Positions 35,254-44,528 of a stretch of DNA of 64,000 nt are shown here, piece by piece. Location of the stretch: positions 1-64,000 of the forward strand of contig JAFSBV010000008.1 of assembly GCA_017437125.1 (NCBI GenBank), given 5' to 3'. The position numbers and the translations under genes are program-made. The stretch's first letter is position 1. Each line of letters starts with the position of its first letter. The notes beneath the pieces were generated by a model. It was not told the DNA's origin. It saw only the letters and a program-made list of their open reading frames with translations, and did no database searches. Source of the stretch: Bacteroidales bacterium. GTDB taxonomy: Bacteria > Bacteroidota > Bacteroidia > Bacteroidales > UBA932.

Positions 35254-37230
35254 GTGAAAACACTGAAACTCTATTCTTTCGTGCTGCTTTTCTGCGGCAT
35301 CTTCAGCGCGAGCGCTGCACCCAAGAGCTATACGGTAGCTTCTCCTGACGGAAAGATCACCGTCGAGATCAAGGCGGACGAAGATCTGACCTATCTGGTG
35401 AAACATGAAGGAAACGTCATCGTTGACGAGTCCGTTGTCGCCCTGACTCTGGCCGACGGTACGGTCATAGGAGCATCTCCACGCATAACTTCAGCAAAGA
35501 AGAACCATATCGTCGAAGACATCACGGCCCCTCTCTACCGCCAGAAGGAATTCACTTCGGAGGCAAACGAGATCGTCCTGAAGATGAAGAACGGATTCAG
35601 CCTCCGCTTCCGCGCGTATGACGAAGGCGTGGCATACCGTTTCGAGACAAGCCGCAAGGAAGAGACAGTGATTGCAGCCGAGACCGCAGAGGTGAACTTC
35701 GGAAAGGATCACAAGGCATGGCTTCCATACTCGACCAACGAAGAGAAGCCTATGGCAATGGCATTCCAGAACGTCTATGACAACTGCAATCTTTCTGCAG
35801 CCAGGGATATCCTCGCATTCCTCCCTGTCACCGTTGACTGCGGAGAAGTGAAGGTCACAGTGATGGAGAGCGACCTGGAGGCATATCCGGGAATGTTCGT
35901 AGCAGTTGACAAGGAGAAGAAGGGACTCAAGGGTGTTTTCGCCCCATATCCGAAGGCTACAGACTTCTATCCGTGGAGGGTGCAGGAATATGTCACAGAA
36001 ACAGAGGATTTCATCGCAAAGACAACCGGCGCACGCAGCTATCCATGGCGTGTCCTCGCTGTTACCGCATGTGACACACAGCTCCCTGTGAACAATCTCG
36101 TATATGCCCTTGCATCACCGAGCCGCATCGAAGACACATCGTGGATCAAGGGCGGCCAGGTGGCATGGGACTGGTGGAACGACTGGGGCCTCAGCGGAGT
36201 TGATTTCGTTGCCGGCATCAACATGGACACATACAGGTACTACATCGATTTCGCAGCAGCTAACGGCATAGAATACATCGTCCTCGACGAGGGATGGTAC
36301 AATCCTAAGAGCGGTGACATGCTGACCGTCATCCCTGAGCTGAACCTTCCTGAACTTGTCGCTTACGGAAAGAGCAAGAACGTTGACATCATCCTCTGGA
36401 CGGTATTCAATGTGCTTGACAGCCAGCTCGAAGAGGCCTGCGCGAAGTACAGCGACATGGGAATCGTCGGCTTCAAGGTCGATTTCCTTGACCGTGACGA
36501 CCAGACTGCCGTGGAAATGGCCTATCGTATCGCCGACGCATGCGCAAGGCATGAACTTACCCTCGACTATCACGGATTCTACAAGCCGACAGGACTCCAC
36601 CGCACATATCCTAACGTCATCAACTTCGAGGGCGTATTCGGAATGGAGGAAGTGAAATGGGCAGTACCTGGCACGGACATGCCTCTGTACGACGTCACAT
36701 TCCCGTTCATCAGAATGGCCAGCGGCCCTGTTGACTATACTCCGGGAGCGATGACAAATGCCTCAAAGGCCGATTTCCAGGCGATATACTACAATCCTAT
36801 GAGCATGGGAACACGATGCCATCAGCTCGCAGCATACATCGTTCATGACTCCCCTCTCACAATGCTCTGCGACGCTCCTACCAACTACAAGGGCGAAGAG
36901 GAATGCGTGGAATTCATCACATCTGTGCCTGTGACTGTTGACAGGACAGTGATTCCTGCAGGAAAGATCGGCGAATATATCGTCAGTGCAAGGGAGAAGG
37001 ACGGAAAATGGTATGTCGGCGGAATGACCAGCTGGGATGCGCGCGACATCGACCTCTGCTTCGACTTCCTTCCTGAGGGCAGGACATTCGACGCCGTGTT
37101 CTTCGTGGACGGAGTGAATGCCGACAAGCAGGGCGAAGATTACCGTGTCGAGAAAAAGACAGTGAAGAAAGGAGATATCGTGAAGATCCATATGGCTTCA
37201 GGTGGAGGATTCGCAGCAAGATTATACTAA
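35254..37230 (+). CDS. GH97 retaining glycosidase (alpha-galactosidase or beta-L-arabinopyranosidase type)
   Basis: A secreted 658-aa GH97 enzyme with signal peptide ending SASA. Translation starts at a GTG; the nearest upstream ATG (35234) is in another frame and stops at once. GH97 divides into inverting alpha-glucosidases (SusB), whose base Glu lies in a HEATRPTG context, and retaining enzymes with an Asp nucleophile. Here the Glu is replaced (DYHGFYKPTG) and Asp410 is present in FKVDFLDRDDQ. Glu465 in EGVFGMEEVKW is the acid/base, 55 residues after the Asp, as in the retaining enzyme BT1871 (Asp415/Glu470). Activity is therefore predicted on alpha-galactosides or beta-L-arabinopyranosides. 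Leads GH43 (21 nt) and GH127 (35 nt). Confidence 0.9.
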   Translation: MKTLKLYSFVLLFCGIFSASAAPKSYTVASPDGKITVEIKADEDLTYLVKHEGNVIVDESVVALTLADGTVIGASPRITSAKKNHIVEDITAPLYRQKEFTSEANEIVLKMKNGFSLRFRAYDEGVAYRFETSRKEETVIAAETAEVNFGKDHKAWLPYSTNEEKPMAMAFQNVYDNCNLSAARDILAFLPVTVDCGEVKVTVMESDLEAYPGMFVAVDKEKKGLKGVFAPYPKATDFYPWRVQEYVTETEDFIAKTTGARSYPWRVLAVTACDTQLPVNNLVYALASPSRIEDTSWIKGGQVAWDWWNDWGLSGVDFVAGINMDTYRYYIDFAAANGIEYIVLDEGWYNPKSGDMLTVIPELNLPELVAYGKSKNVDIILWTVFNVLDSQLEEACAKYSDMGIVGFKVDFLDRDDQTAVEMAYRIADACARHELTLDYHGFYKPTGLHRTYPNVINFEGVFGMEEVKWAVPGTDMPLYDVTFPFIRMASGPVDYTPGAMTNASKADFQAIYYNPMSMGTRCHQLAAYIVHDSPLTMLCDAPTNYKGEEECVEFITSVPVTVDRTVIPAGKIGEYIVSAREKDGKWYVGGMTSWDARDIDLCFDFLPEGRTFDAVFFVDGVNADKQGEDYRVEKKTVKKGDIVKIHMASGGGFAARLY

Positions 37231-37251
37231 CCATTTGATACACAACTTATA

Positions 37252-39666
37252 ATGAAAAGAATCTTATTGACATTAGCAGCCTGCATGGCATTGGCTTCAG
37301 GCCCGGCCATGGCTCAGATGCGCCATGATGCTCCGGGAGCTGCCAATCCTGTGATTCCAGGCTACTTTGCCGATCCGACAGTAAAGAAGTTCGGAGATAC
37401 ATTCTACATGTACGCTACCACCGACGGCAGCGGAGCAGGATTCGGCCCTGCACAGGTATGGGTCAGCAAGGACTTCATGAACTGGACCCTCATGCCTATG
37501 AACTGGCCTGACACACACTGGATCTGGGCGCCTGACTGCATGCAGCATACTGACGGAAAATATTATTTCTATTACTGCCAGCCATGTACCATCCACGGCG
37601 GCGTCAGCGAGACTCCGCGCGGCCCATGGACAAACGTCCTCGGAAAGAGCGACGCAGTCATGATTGAAGACCGTTTCGTGCATAACGCCATCACCCTCGA
37701 CGGCCAGACCTTCGTTGACGATGACGGATCGGTCTATATGTACTGGGGAACATGGGGAATATATGAAGGCTTCGGCTGCGGTTCGGGAAAGCTCAATCCT
37801 GACATGAAGTCATTCTCGGAGACACGCCTCATCCCTAACACAGAAGTAGTTGACTTCTTCGAGGCTCCTTTCGTGATCAAGAGAAACGGAACATATTATT
37901 TCATGTATTCGTCTGACAGCTGCCATGATCACACATATCATGTGCAGTATGCCACTTCAGACAAGCCTCTCGGCCCATACACATACCGCGGAACCATCCT
38001 CGAGACCAACGAGGACCGCACAGTTGACGGCCCGGGCCACCACAGCATCCTCCAGGACGGCGATGATTACTATATCGTCTATCACCGTCACGACAATCCT
38101 CATTCAAACCGCGGATTCCACCGTCAGCTCTGCATCGACAAGATGGAGTTCGCCGAGGACGGAAGCATAAAGAAGATCGTTCCTACACATGAGGGAATCG
38201 GCTATCTGGCTCCTTCAGTGGTCAAGAGCGAGAATCTCGCATATCAGTGCAAGGTGCGCGTATCATCATATTACGATGAATTCTTCAAGCCTGAATTCGC
38301 TGTTGACGACAACAACGGAACACTCTGGAGACCACGCGGAATGGGTCAGGAGTGGATCGAGCTCGACCTCGGAAAGGCTCAGAAGATCCAGACCATCTGG
38401 ACACAGTTCGAATACGGCACGCAGTTCTACCAGTATCTCATCGAGACTTCGAAGGACGGAAAGAAGTGGGAAATCTTCGCCGACAAGCGTGACAACCGCC
38501 TTGCAGGCAGCCCTATGGTCGATTTCGACAATGTGAAGGCACGCTATATCCGCATCACCACCACCGGAGGACAGAAGAACGGCTTCAACGGAGCCATCTG
38601 GAACATCAAGGTGTTCGGAGGTGTCGAGGAAGCAAATCCTCAGCAGTGGCTCGGTCTTACAGCGGCTGACTGGAACGGACGCGAGTGGAAGAACAACGAG
38701 GGTATGCTCGGCGGAGCATTCACTCTTGTCAGCGGACAGGCAGGCACCGGACGTTTCGCAGGACGCGACGCACTCGTGCTTGAACCAGGTACAGTCCTCG
38801 CATTCGAGAATGATCTTGTTTCTCCATCGAAGGAGCACACTCTCAGCGCAATGGCATATAAGAACGGTGAGTGGACTGCATACAATCCTGTTCTCACTGA
38901 CGGAAAGATCGAAGTGAAGAGCGGTGCTGAGAAGCTGATCGTCACCAACCTGCGTTATTACAACTGGGTACAGGACGAGTTCGAGACAGAGTATGACCTC
39001 AAGACCGATATCGTACGTCTTCCTGTTGCCGACTGGAACAAGCAGGGTCTTCTCGTGAACATCGACGCCGACGAGTTCGAGGCAGGCGACACCCTCCACT
39101 GGGGATTCGATAATCTCGGTGCTCTCGGAGGATATTTCGAGCCTGTATCGTTCCGTGGCGCTCCTGCAATCGTGAAGGAAGCCGAGGGCAAGCTCGGAAT
39201 CCATTTCACAGGCGAGCAGGTGTTCCAGTCAACTTTCGCACTTCCGGCAACAGTACGCGACAATGCCCCTTACACCCTTGAGGCATGGATCCTCAACGAG
39301 GAGATCGCCCTCAACGAATGCGTGGCCGACTTCACATCAAGCCATGACGAGCTCGAGAAGATCATGTTCGTGAACGGAACAGAGCCTCGCTGCGGCGTGA
39401 TGAACCACTACGGATGGTATGAGGATGCAGGATGGGAGGATGTGAAGAACCTCGCAGGAAAGTGGCAGCATGTATATGTATGCTTTGACGGACGCATCGA
39501 GCAGGTCTATATCAATGACAGGCTTGTAAGCGAGAAGGATATCCAGCTTCTCGTGAAGCCGTCGCAGTTCGTCCTCCTCGGACGCAACGCCGAGCATGAG
39601 TGGCCTTTCACAGGTTATCTCCATTCATTGAAATTCTGGGATGAGTTTATTCCATACAAAAAATAA
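37252..39666 (+). CDS. GH43 glycosidase with F5/8C and LamG-like modules
   Basis: A secreted 804-aa enzyme (signal peptide ending AMAQ) probably acting on arabinofuranosyl, galactosyl or xylosyl residues. The beta-propeller spans about 32-315 with the inverting triad visible: base Asp41 in GYFADPTV, pKa modulator Asp150 in ITLDGQTFVDDDG, and acid Glu204 in DFFEAPFVIKRNG. A discoidin-like (F5/8 type C, CBM32-like) module follows at about 325-460 (WIELDLGKAQKIQTIW, ARYIRITTTGG). The C-terminus (about 640-800) is a LamG/concanavalin-like domain with WQHVYVCFDGRIEQVYIND. The binding modules suggest attachment to a complex polymer. Middle gene of a three-gene unit. Confidence 0.9.
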   Translation: MKRILLTLAACMALASGPAMAQMRHDAPGAANPVIPGYFADPTVKKFGDTFYMYATTDGSGAGFGPAQVWVSKDFMNWTLMPMNWPDTHWIWAPDCMQHTDGKYYFYYCQPCTIHGGVSETPRGPWTNVLGKSDAVMIEDRFVHNAITLDGQTFVDDDGSVYMYWGTWGIYEGFGCGSGKLNPDMKSFSETRLIPNTEVVDFFEAPFVIKRNGTYYFMYSSDSCHDHTYHVQYATSDKPLGPYTYRGTILETNEDRTVDGPGHHSILQDGDDYYIVYHRHDNPHSNRGFHRQLCIDKMEFAEDGSIKKIVPTHEGIGYLAPSVVKSENLAYQCKVRVSSYYDEFFKPEFAVDDNNGTLWRPRGMGQEWIELDLGKAQKIQTIWTQFEYGTQFYQYLIETSKDGKKWEIFADKRDNRLAGSPMVDFDNVKARYIRITTTGGQKNGFNGAIWNIKVFGGVEEANPQQWLGLTAADWNGREWKNNEGMLGGAFTLVSGQAGTGRFAGRDALVLEPGTVLAFENDLVSPSKEHTLSAMAYKNGEWTAYNPVLTDGKIEVKSGAEKLIVTNLRYYNWVQDEFETEYDLKTDIVRLPVADWNKQGLLVNIDADEFEAGDTLHWGFDNLGALGGYFEPVSFRGAPAIVKEAEGKLGIHFTGEQVFQSTFALPATVRDNAPYTLEAWILNEEIALNECVADFTSSHDELEKIMFVNGTEPRCGVMNHYGWYEDAGWEDVKNLAGKWQHVYVCFDGRIEQVYINDRLVSEKDIQLLVKPSQFVLLGRNAEHEWPFTGYLHSLKFWDEFIPYKK

Positions 39667-39701
39667 ATACTAACATTAACATAACTAACACAAACAGAAA
39701 C

Positions 39702-42110
39702 ATGAAAAGATTTATTGCTACATCTCTTCTTGCTGTGATCGCCGTAACAGGCTTTGCACAGGATAAGAAGCAGCAGTCACATGGTTATCCTATTGACCCT
39801 GTGCCATTTACATCTGTAAAGGTAACTGACGCCTTCTGGGGCCAGCGCCTTCAGGCAAGCCGTGAGACCACTATTCCTCTCGCATTCAGCAAGTGTGAGG
39901 AGACCGGTCGCTATGAGAACTTCGTAAAGGCAGCCAACCCAAGCGACGAGTATGAAGTTGGCGGTCTCGCATTCGACGACACTGACGTTTACAAGACTAT
40001 CGAGGGTGCAAGCTACCTTCTCCAGACCTATCCTGATCCGGAGCTTGAGGCTTACATCGACAGCGTTCTCGTTATCGTTGCAGCAGCTCAGGAGCCTGAC
40101 GGATATCTCTACACAAGCCGTACAATGAACCCTAAGCATCCGCATGAGTGGGCTGGTACAAAGCGTTGGGAGCTTGTAGAGGACCTCAGCCACGAGTTCT
40201 ATAACCTCGGTCACATGGTAGAGGGTGCTATCGCTCACTATCAGGCTACAGGAAAGCGCAACTTCCTCGACATCGCCATCAAGTACGCTGACTGCGTATG
40301 CCGCGAGATCGGTGAGGGTGAAGGACAGGTTGTACGCGTTCCAGGTCACCAGATCGCAGAGATGGCTCTTGCAAAGCTTTACCTCGTAACAGGCGAACAG
40401 AAGTATCTCGACCAGGCCAAGTTCTTCCTTGACAAGCGTGGATACACTACCCGTACAGACGAGTACAGCCAGGCTCACAAGCCTGTTCTCGAGCAGGATG
40501 AGGCTGTAGGTCATGCAGTACGTGCAGCATATATGTACGCAGGTATGGCTGACGTTGCCGCTCTTACAGGTGACAAGGGCTACATCGACGCTATCGACGC
40601 CATCTGGGACAACATCGTTACAAAGAAGCTCTACATCACAGGTGGTATCGGAGCTACCAACAACGGTGAGGCATTCGGTGAGAACTACGAGCTTCCTAAC
40701 ATGTCTGCATATTGCGAGACTTGTGCAGCCATCGGTAACGTTTATGTGAACCATCGTCTCTTCCTCCTCCACGGAGAAAGCAAGTACTATGACGTTCTCG
40801 AGCGTACTCTCTACAACGGTCTTATCTCAGGTGTATCGCTCGACGGTGGCGGATTCTTCTATCCTAACCCGCTTGAGAGCATCGGCCAGCACCAGCGTCA
40901 GCCTTGGTTCGGTTGCGCATGCTGCCCTTCCAACATCTGCCGCTTCATTCCTTCACTCCCAGGTTATGTATATGCTACAAAGGGTTCTGACGTTTACGTA
41001 AACCTCTTCATGTCAAATACTTCAAACCTCACTGTAAACGGAAAGAAGGTTCAGCTTTCACAGGAGACAAGATATCCTTGGAACGGAGACATCGCCATCA
41101 CAGTTGACAACAACAAGGCAAAGGCATGGACAATGAAGGTACGTGTTCCTGGTTGGGTACGCGGACAGGTGGTTCCAAGCAACCTTTATGAATATACAGA
41201 CGGAAAGCGCCTCGGCTACAGCTTCACTGTAAACGGTGAGAAGGTAGAGGGCGAGCTCCAGAACGGTTATTTCTGCATCAACCGTCAGTGGAAGAAGGGT
41301 GACGTGGTACGCGTTCACTTCGACATGGAGCCACGTACTGTAAAGGCAAACTACAAGGTTGAGGCTGACCGTGGACGCATCTCTATCGAGCGTGGTCCTA
41401 TCGTTTACTGCGCAGAGTGGCCGGACAACGATTTCGACGTTCTTTCTGTAATCATGAACCGCGAGCCTAAGTTCGAGGTTGTAGAGCAGCCAGACCTTCT
41501 TTACGGTCTCAACCAGCTCAAGACTGACGCTCAGGTACTCAGCTTTGACGACAAGGGCCGTCTCGTTGCAGATGACGTGAAGCTCACTCTCATTCCTTAC
41601 TATGCATGGTGCCACAGAGGAAGCGGTTCTATGGCAGTATGGCTTCCACAGGAGCTTACAGCTACACGCCCTACAATGCCTGCAACCCTCGCATCTGTCA
41701 GCAAGCTCGACGCGTCAACAAAGACATCATCTTTGAAGTCTATCGCTGACCGTCTTGTACCAAAGGACGAGTTCGACCGCTCTATGCCATATTACCACTG
41801 GTGGCCGGCTCAGGGCACTACAGAGTGGATGACATATGAATTCCCTGAAGCTACAACCGTACAGAGCTCTACCGTTTACTGGTTCGACGACGCTCCTTGG
41901 GGTGGCTGCCGCGTACCTAAGTGGTGGAAAGTATATTACATGGACGAAGCCGGTGAGTGGCAGGAAGTGAAGAACGCTGACAAGTACGGCGTAGAGAAGG
42001 GCTGTGCAAACACAGTGAACTTCGACCCTGTAAAGACAAAGGCTGTCAAGCTTGAAGTCCGTCAGCCGGATGACAACTCAGCAGGTCTCTTTGAGTGGGA
42101 AATCCGCTAA
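39702..42110 (+). CDS. GH127 beta-L-arabinofuranosidase
   Basis: An exported 802-aa enzyme (signal ending GFAQ) that should release beta-1,2-linked L-arabinofuranose, a unit found on hydroxyproline-rich plant proteins. The Cys-based catalytic site of Bifidobacterium HypBA1 is fully conserved: acid Glu323 in GEAFGENYELPN, Zn ligands Glu339 and Cys341 in AYCETCAAI, and Cys407 with the nucleophile Cys408 in FGCACCPSN, all with near-identical spacing. An alpha/alpha barrel covers about 35-410, followed by beta-sandwich domains and a C-terminal discoidin-like module (TVQSSTVYWFDDAPWGGCRVP). Rich in GTA, GTT and GCT codons compared with GH97, suggesting strong expression. Last gene of the GH97 unit, before a strong terminator. 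Confidence 0.92.
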   Translation: MKRFIATSLLAVIAVTGFAQDKKQQSHGYPIDPVPFTSVKVTDAFWGQRLQASRETTIPLAFSKCEETGRYENFVKAANPSDEYEVGGLAFDDTDVYKTIEGASYLLQTYPDPELEAYIDSVLVIVAAAQEPDGYLYTSRTMNPKHPHEWAGTKRWELVEDLSHEFYNLGHMVEGAIAHYQATGKRNFLDIAIKYADCVCREIGEGEGQVVRVPGHQIAEMALAKLYLVTGEQKYLDQAKFFLDKRGYTTRTDEYSQAHKPVLEQDEAVGHAVRAAYMYAGMADVAALTGDKGYIDAIDAIWDNIVTKKLYITGGIGATNNGEAFGENYELPNMSAYCETCAAIGNVYVNHRLFLLHGESKYYDVLERTLYNGLISGVSLDGGGFFYPNPLESIGQHQRQPWFGCACCPSNICRFIPSLPGYVYATKGSDVYVNLFMSNTSNLTVNGKKVQLSQETRYPWNGDIAITVDNNKAKAWTMKVRVPGWVRGQVVPSNLYEYTDGKRLGYSFTVNGEKVEGELQNGYFCINRQWKKGDVVRVHFDMEPRTVKANYKVEADRGRISIERGPIVYCAEWPDNDFDVLSVIMNREPKFEVVEQPDLLYGLNQLKTDAQVLSFDDKGRLVADDVKLTLIPYYAWCHRGSGSMAVWLPQELTATRPTMPATLASVSKLDASTKTSSLKSIADRLVPKDEFDRSMPYYHWWPAQGTTEWMTYEFPEATTVQSSTVYWFDDAPWGGCRVPKWWKVYYMDEAGEWQEVKNADKYGVEKGCANTVNFDPVKTKAVKLEVRQPDDNSAGLFEWEIR

Positions 42111-42140
42111 TTCCTATCCGTAAACGGATCATCACAAACA

Positions 42141-42177
42141 AAACCGGAAGTATCTTGCCGATACTTCCGGTTTTTCC
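42141..42177. terminator. Bidirectional terminator between GH127 and clpB
   Basis: A perfect 14-bp stem AAACCGGAAGTATC (42141-42154) with its complement (42160-42173), a 5-nt loop and a trailing T run. It separates two convergent genes. Confidence 0.9.
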
Positions 42178-42197
42178 TTATCTGATAACCTGTCGGT

Positions 42198-44384
42198 CTA
42201 TTTGTCACTGACGGTGATCTGGCCGTCACGGACATCGACGAGGATGGTAGAGTCGCGGTGGACATGACCGTCGAGGATGGATTTCGCGAGGATATTGATG
42301 AGTTCCTTCTGCATCAGACGCTTGATAGGACGTGCACCATAGGCCGGTTCATAGCCCTTGGTACTCATATATTCCTCGAAACCTTCCGTGAATTCGACAG
42401 TGACGCCGTTTTCAGAGAGTTTGGCCTGAAGGTCGCGCATCTGTATCCTGAGTATTTCAAGAATATCGGTCTGCGAGAGAGGCTCGAACATTATGACCTC
42501 GTCTATTCTGTTCAGGAACTCCGGACGGACAGTCCTCTTGAGCACTTCCAGGACTTCTGTCCTGCATTCGGCGAGCATTCTTGCTCTTGGAGATTCCTCG
42601 GCTTCGCTCGGAATGACAGATGAGGAATCCGGATGGAAAGGTTCCATCGGCAGCTTCTCCATATAGCCCTGGATGATGTCAGCTCCTACATTCGAGGTCA
42701 TGATGAGGATGGTGTTCTTGAAATCCACCGTACGGCCCTTGTTATCTGTCAGACGGCCGTCGTCCAGCACCTGAAGAAGAGTGTTGAACACATCGGGATG
42801 GGCCTTTTCGATCTCATCAAGAAGCACAACGGAATATGGCTTGCGTCGCACGGCCTCTGTCAGCTGGCCACCCTCGTCATAGCCCACATAGCCCGGAGGC
42901 GCACCTACAAGACGGCTGACAGAATGGCGTTCCTGATATTCGCTCATATCGATTCGGGTCATCATGTTCTCATCATTGAACAGGAACTCCGCAAGAGCCT
43001 TCGCAAGCTCTGTCTTTCCTACACCTGTCGTACCCATGAAAAGGAATGAACCTATAGGACGCTTCTCATTCTGAAGTCCGGCACGAGAACGACGGACTGC
43101 GTCTGAGACGGCCTCAATGGCCATATTCTGTCCCACAACCCTCTTATGAAGCTCGGTTTCCATTCGGAGAAGCTTCTCTCTTTCGCTCTCCAGCATCCTG
43201 CGTACAGGAATACCGGTCCATTTCGCGACGACCTCCGCAATATCTTCCGGAGTCACTGCTTCCGTGATGATAGGATCCTTGATCGAAGCCTGACGGGCAT
43301 GAAGTTCGTCTATCTTCTTCTGAGCTTCGGCCATCTTTCCGTAACGGATCTCCGCAACCTTGCCGTAATCACCTGTCCTTTCCGCATTATGAGCCTCAAT
43401 CTTATAATCTTCCATCTTCTGACGCTGGATCTGAAGCTCGGACAATATGCTCTTTTCCTCGTCCCAGCGCTTCCTGAGGTCATCACGCTCCGAATTCAGA
43501 GCTTTCAGCTCCTCCTTGATCCTGTCCATCTTCAGAGATACCCCTTCGCGTTTTATGGCCTCGCGCTCGATCTCAAGCTGACGGATACGGCTGTCGAGCT
43601 CCGCTATAGGCTCAGGAACCGAATTCATCTCAAGACGCAGCTTCGACGCCGCCTCGTCAACAAGGTCGATAGCCTTGTCCGGAAGGAAACGGTTTGTAAT
43701 ATATCTGTGCGAGAGTTCCACTGCCGCGATCAATGCATCATCCTCGATGCGCACCTTATGGTGGTTCTCATACCGTTCCTTGAGACCACGCATGATGGAA
43801 ATCGATGCCGCAGGGGAAGGCTCGTCCACCATCACCATCTGGAAACGCCTCTCAAGGGCCTTGTCGGCCTCGAAATACTTCTGATATTCATCCAAGGTAG
43901 TAGAGCCTATCGTACGGAGTTCGCCGCGCGCAAGGGCCGGTTTGAGGATATTTGAGGCATCCATCGCTCCGGATGTACGTCCGGCTCCGACCAAAGTATG
44001 GATTTCGTCGATGAAAAGGATAACTTCGCCGTCACTGTCAACAACCTCCTTCACGACTCCCTTGAGACGCTCCTCGAATTCACCCTGATATTTCGCACCT
44101 GCTATCAATGCACCTAAATCAAGTGAATATATGAGTCTGCTTTTAAGGTTTTCCGGAACATCCCCGTCAACTATCTTCTGAGCGATGCCTTCCGAGATAG
44201 CCGTCTTTCCGACTCCCGGTTCACCTACAAGAATGGGATTGTTCTTTGTCCTTCTGCTGAGGATCTGAAGGACTCTTCTGATCTCCTCGTCCCTGCCGAT
44301 AACAGGATCGAGCTTGCCCTGAGCCGCCCTCTCATTGAGATTGACGGCAAACCTGCTGAGGTTTTCAAATCTGTTTTCTGCCAT
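42198..44384 (-). CDS. clpB: ClpB disaggregase lacking the N-terminal domain
   Basis: A hexameric AAA+ chaperone that pulls polypeptides from aggregates with DnaK. Two ATPase modules are intact: Walker A GEPGVGKT and FIDEIHTLVGAG in the first, GTTGVGKTELAKALAEF and VVLLDEIEKAHPDVF in the second. The coiled-coil M-domain (about 245-370) that marks ClpB is present. At 728 aa it lacks the usual about 145-residue N-domain and starts right at the linker before GKLDPVIGRDEEIRR. An in-frame TAA 15 nt upstream shows that no longer frame exists. In the second module an extra segment, HPDSSSVIPSEAEESPRARM (about 584-603), looks like a translated repeat. Confidence 0.93.
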   Translation of the reverse strand: MAENRFENLSRFAVNLNERAAQGKLDPVIGRDEEIRRVLQILSRRTKNNPILVGEPGVGKTAISEGIAQKIVDGDVPENLKSRLIYSLDLGALIAGAKYQGEFEERLKGVVKEVVDSDGEVILFIDEIHTLVGAGRTSGAMDASNILKPALARGELRTIGSTTLDEYQKYFEADKALERRFQMVMVDEPSPAASISIMRGLKERYENHHKVRIEDDALIAAVELSHRYITNRFLPDKAIDLVDEAASKLRLEMNSVPEPIAELDSRIRQLEIEREAIKREGVSLKMDRIKEELKALNSERDDLRKRWDEEKSILSELQIQRQKMEDYKIEAHNAERTGDYGKVAEIRYGKMAEAQKKIDELHARQASIKDPIITEAVTPEDIAEVVAKWTGIPVRRMLESEREKLLRMETELHKRVVGQNMAIEAVSDAVRRSRAGLQNEKRPIGSFLFMGTTGVGKTELAKALAEFLFNDENMMTRIDMSEYQERHSVSRLVGAPPGYVGYDEGGQLTEAVRRKPYSVVLLDEIEKAHPDVFNTLLQVLDDGRLTDNKGRTVDFKNTILIMTSNVGADIIQGYMEKLPMEPFHPDSSSVIPSEAEESPRARMLAECRTEVLEVLKRTVRPEFLNRIDEVIMFEPLSQTDILEILRIQMRDLQAKLSENGVTVEFTEGFEEYMSTKGYEPAYGARPIKRLMQKELINILAKSILDGHVHRDSTILVDVRDGQITVSDK
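42589..42629. repeat. Palindromic repeat inserted in frame in clpB
   Basis: Arms GATTCCTC (42592-42599) and GAGGAATC (42622-42629) enclose TCGGCTTCGCTCGGAATG, a palindrome-rich segment of a kind I recall as scattered through many bacterial genomes. Translated on the clpB strand it gives SVIPSEAEES, which other ClpB proteins lack at this point. Confidence 0.55.
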
Positions 44385-44440
44385 ATATTGTTCGTTTTAA
44401 GCGTTTCACTACGATTCATCCAGCGGCAGAAAGCACAATT

Positions 44441-44468
44441 AGCCGTCTGCTCTTCTGAACAGACGGCT
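44441..44468 (-). terminator. Hairpin between secG and clpB
   Basis: AGCCGTCTG (44441-44449) and CAGACGGCT (44460-44468) form a 9-bp stem with a 10-nt loop downstream of secG on the minus strand. The following T content is weak, so it may be only a partial terminator. No clear clpB promoter was found in the remaining gap. Confidence 0.45.
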
Positions 44469-44528
44469 ATCGGTCAAAATGTATTCCAATCGTCCTTTTC
44501 TGACAAATTGTCAGATGCGATGCCTCAA

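Noticed and set aside
39777..40772. 331-aa minus-strand frame inside GH127
   Set aside because: Antisense shadow; no signal, motif or promoter.
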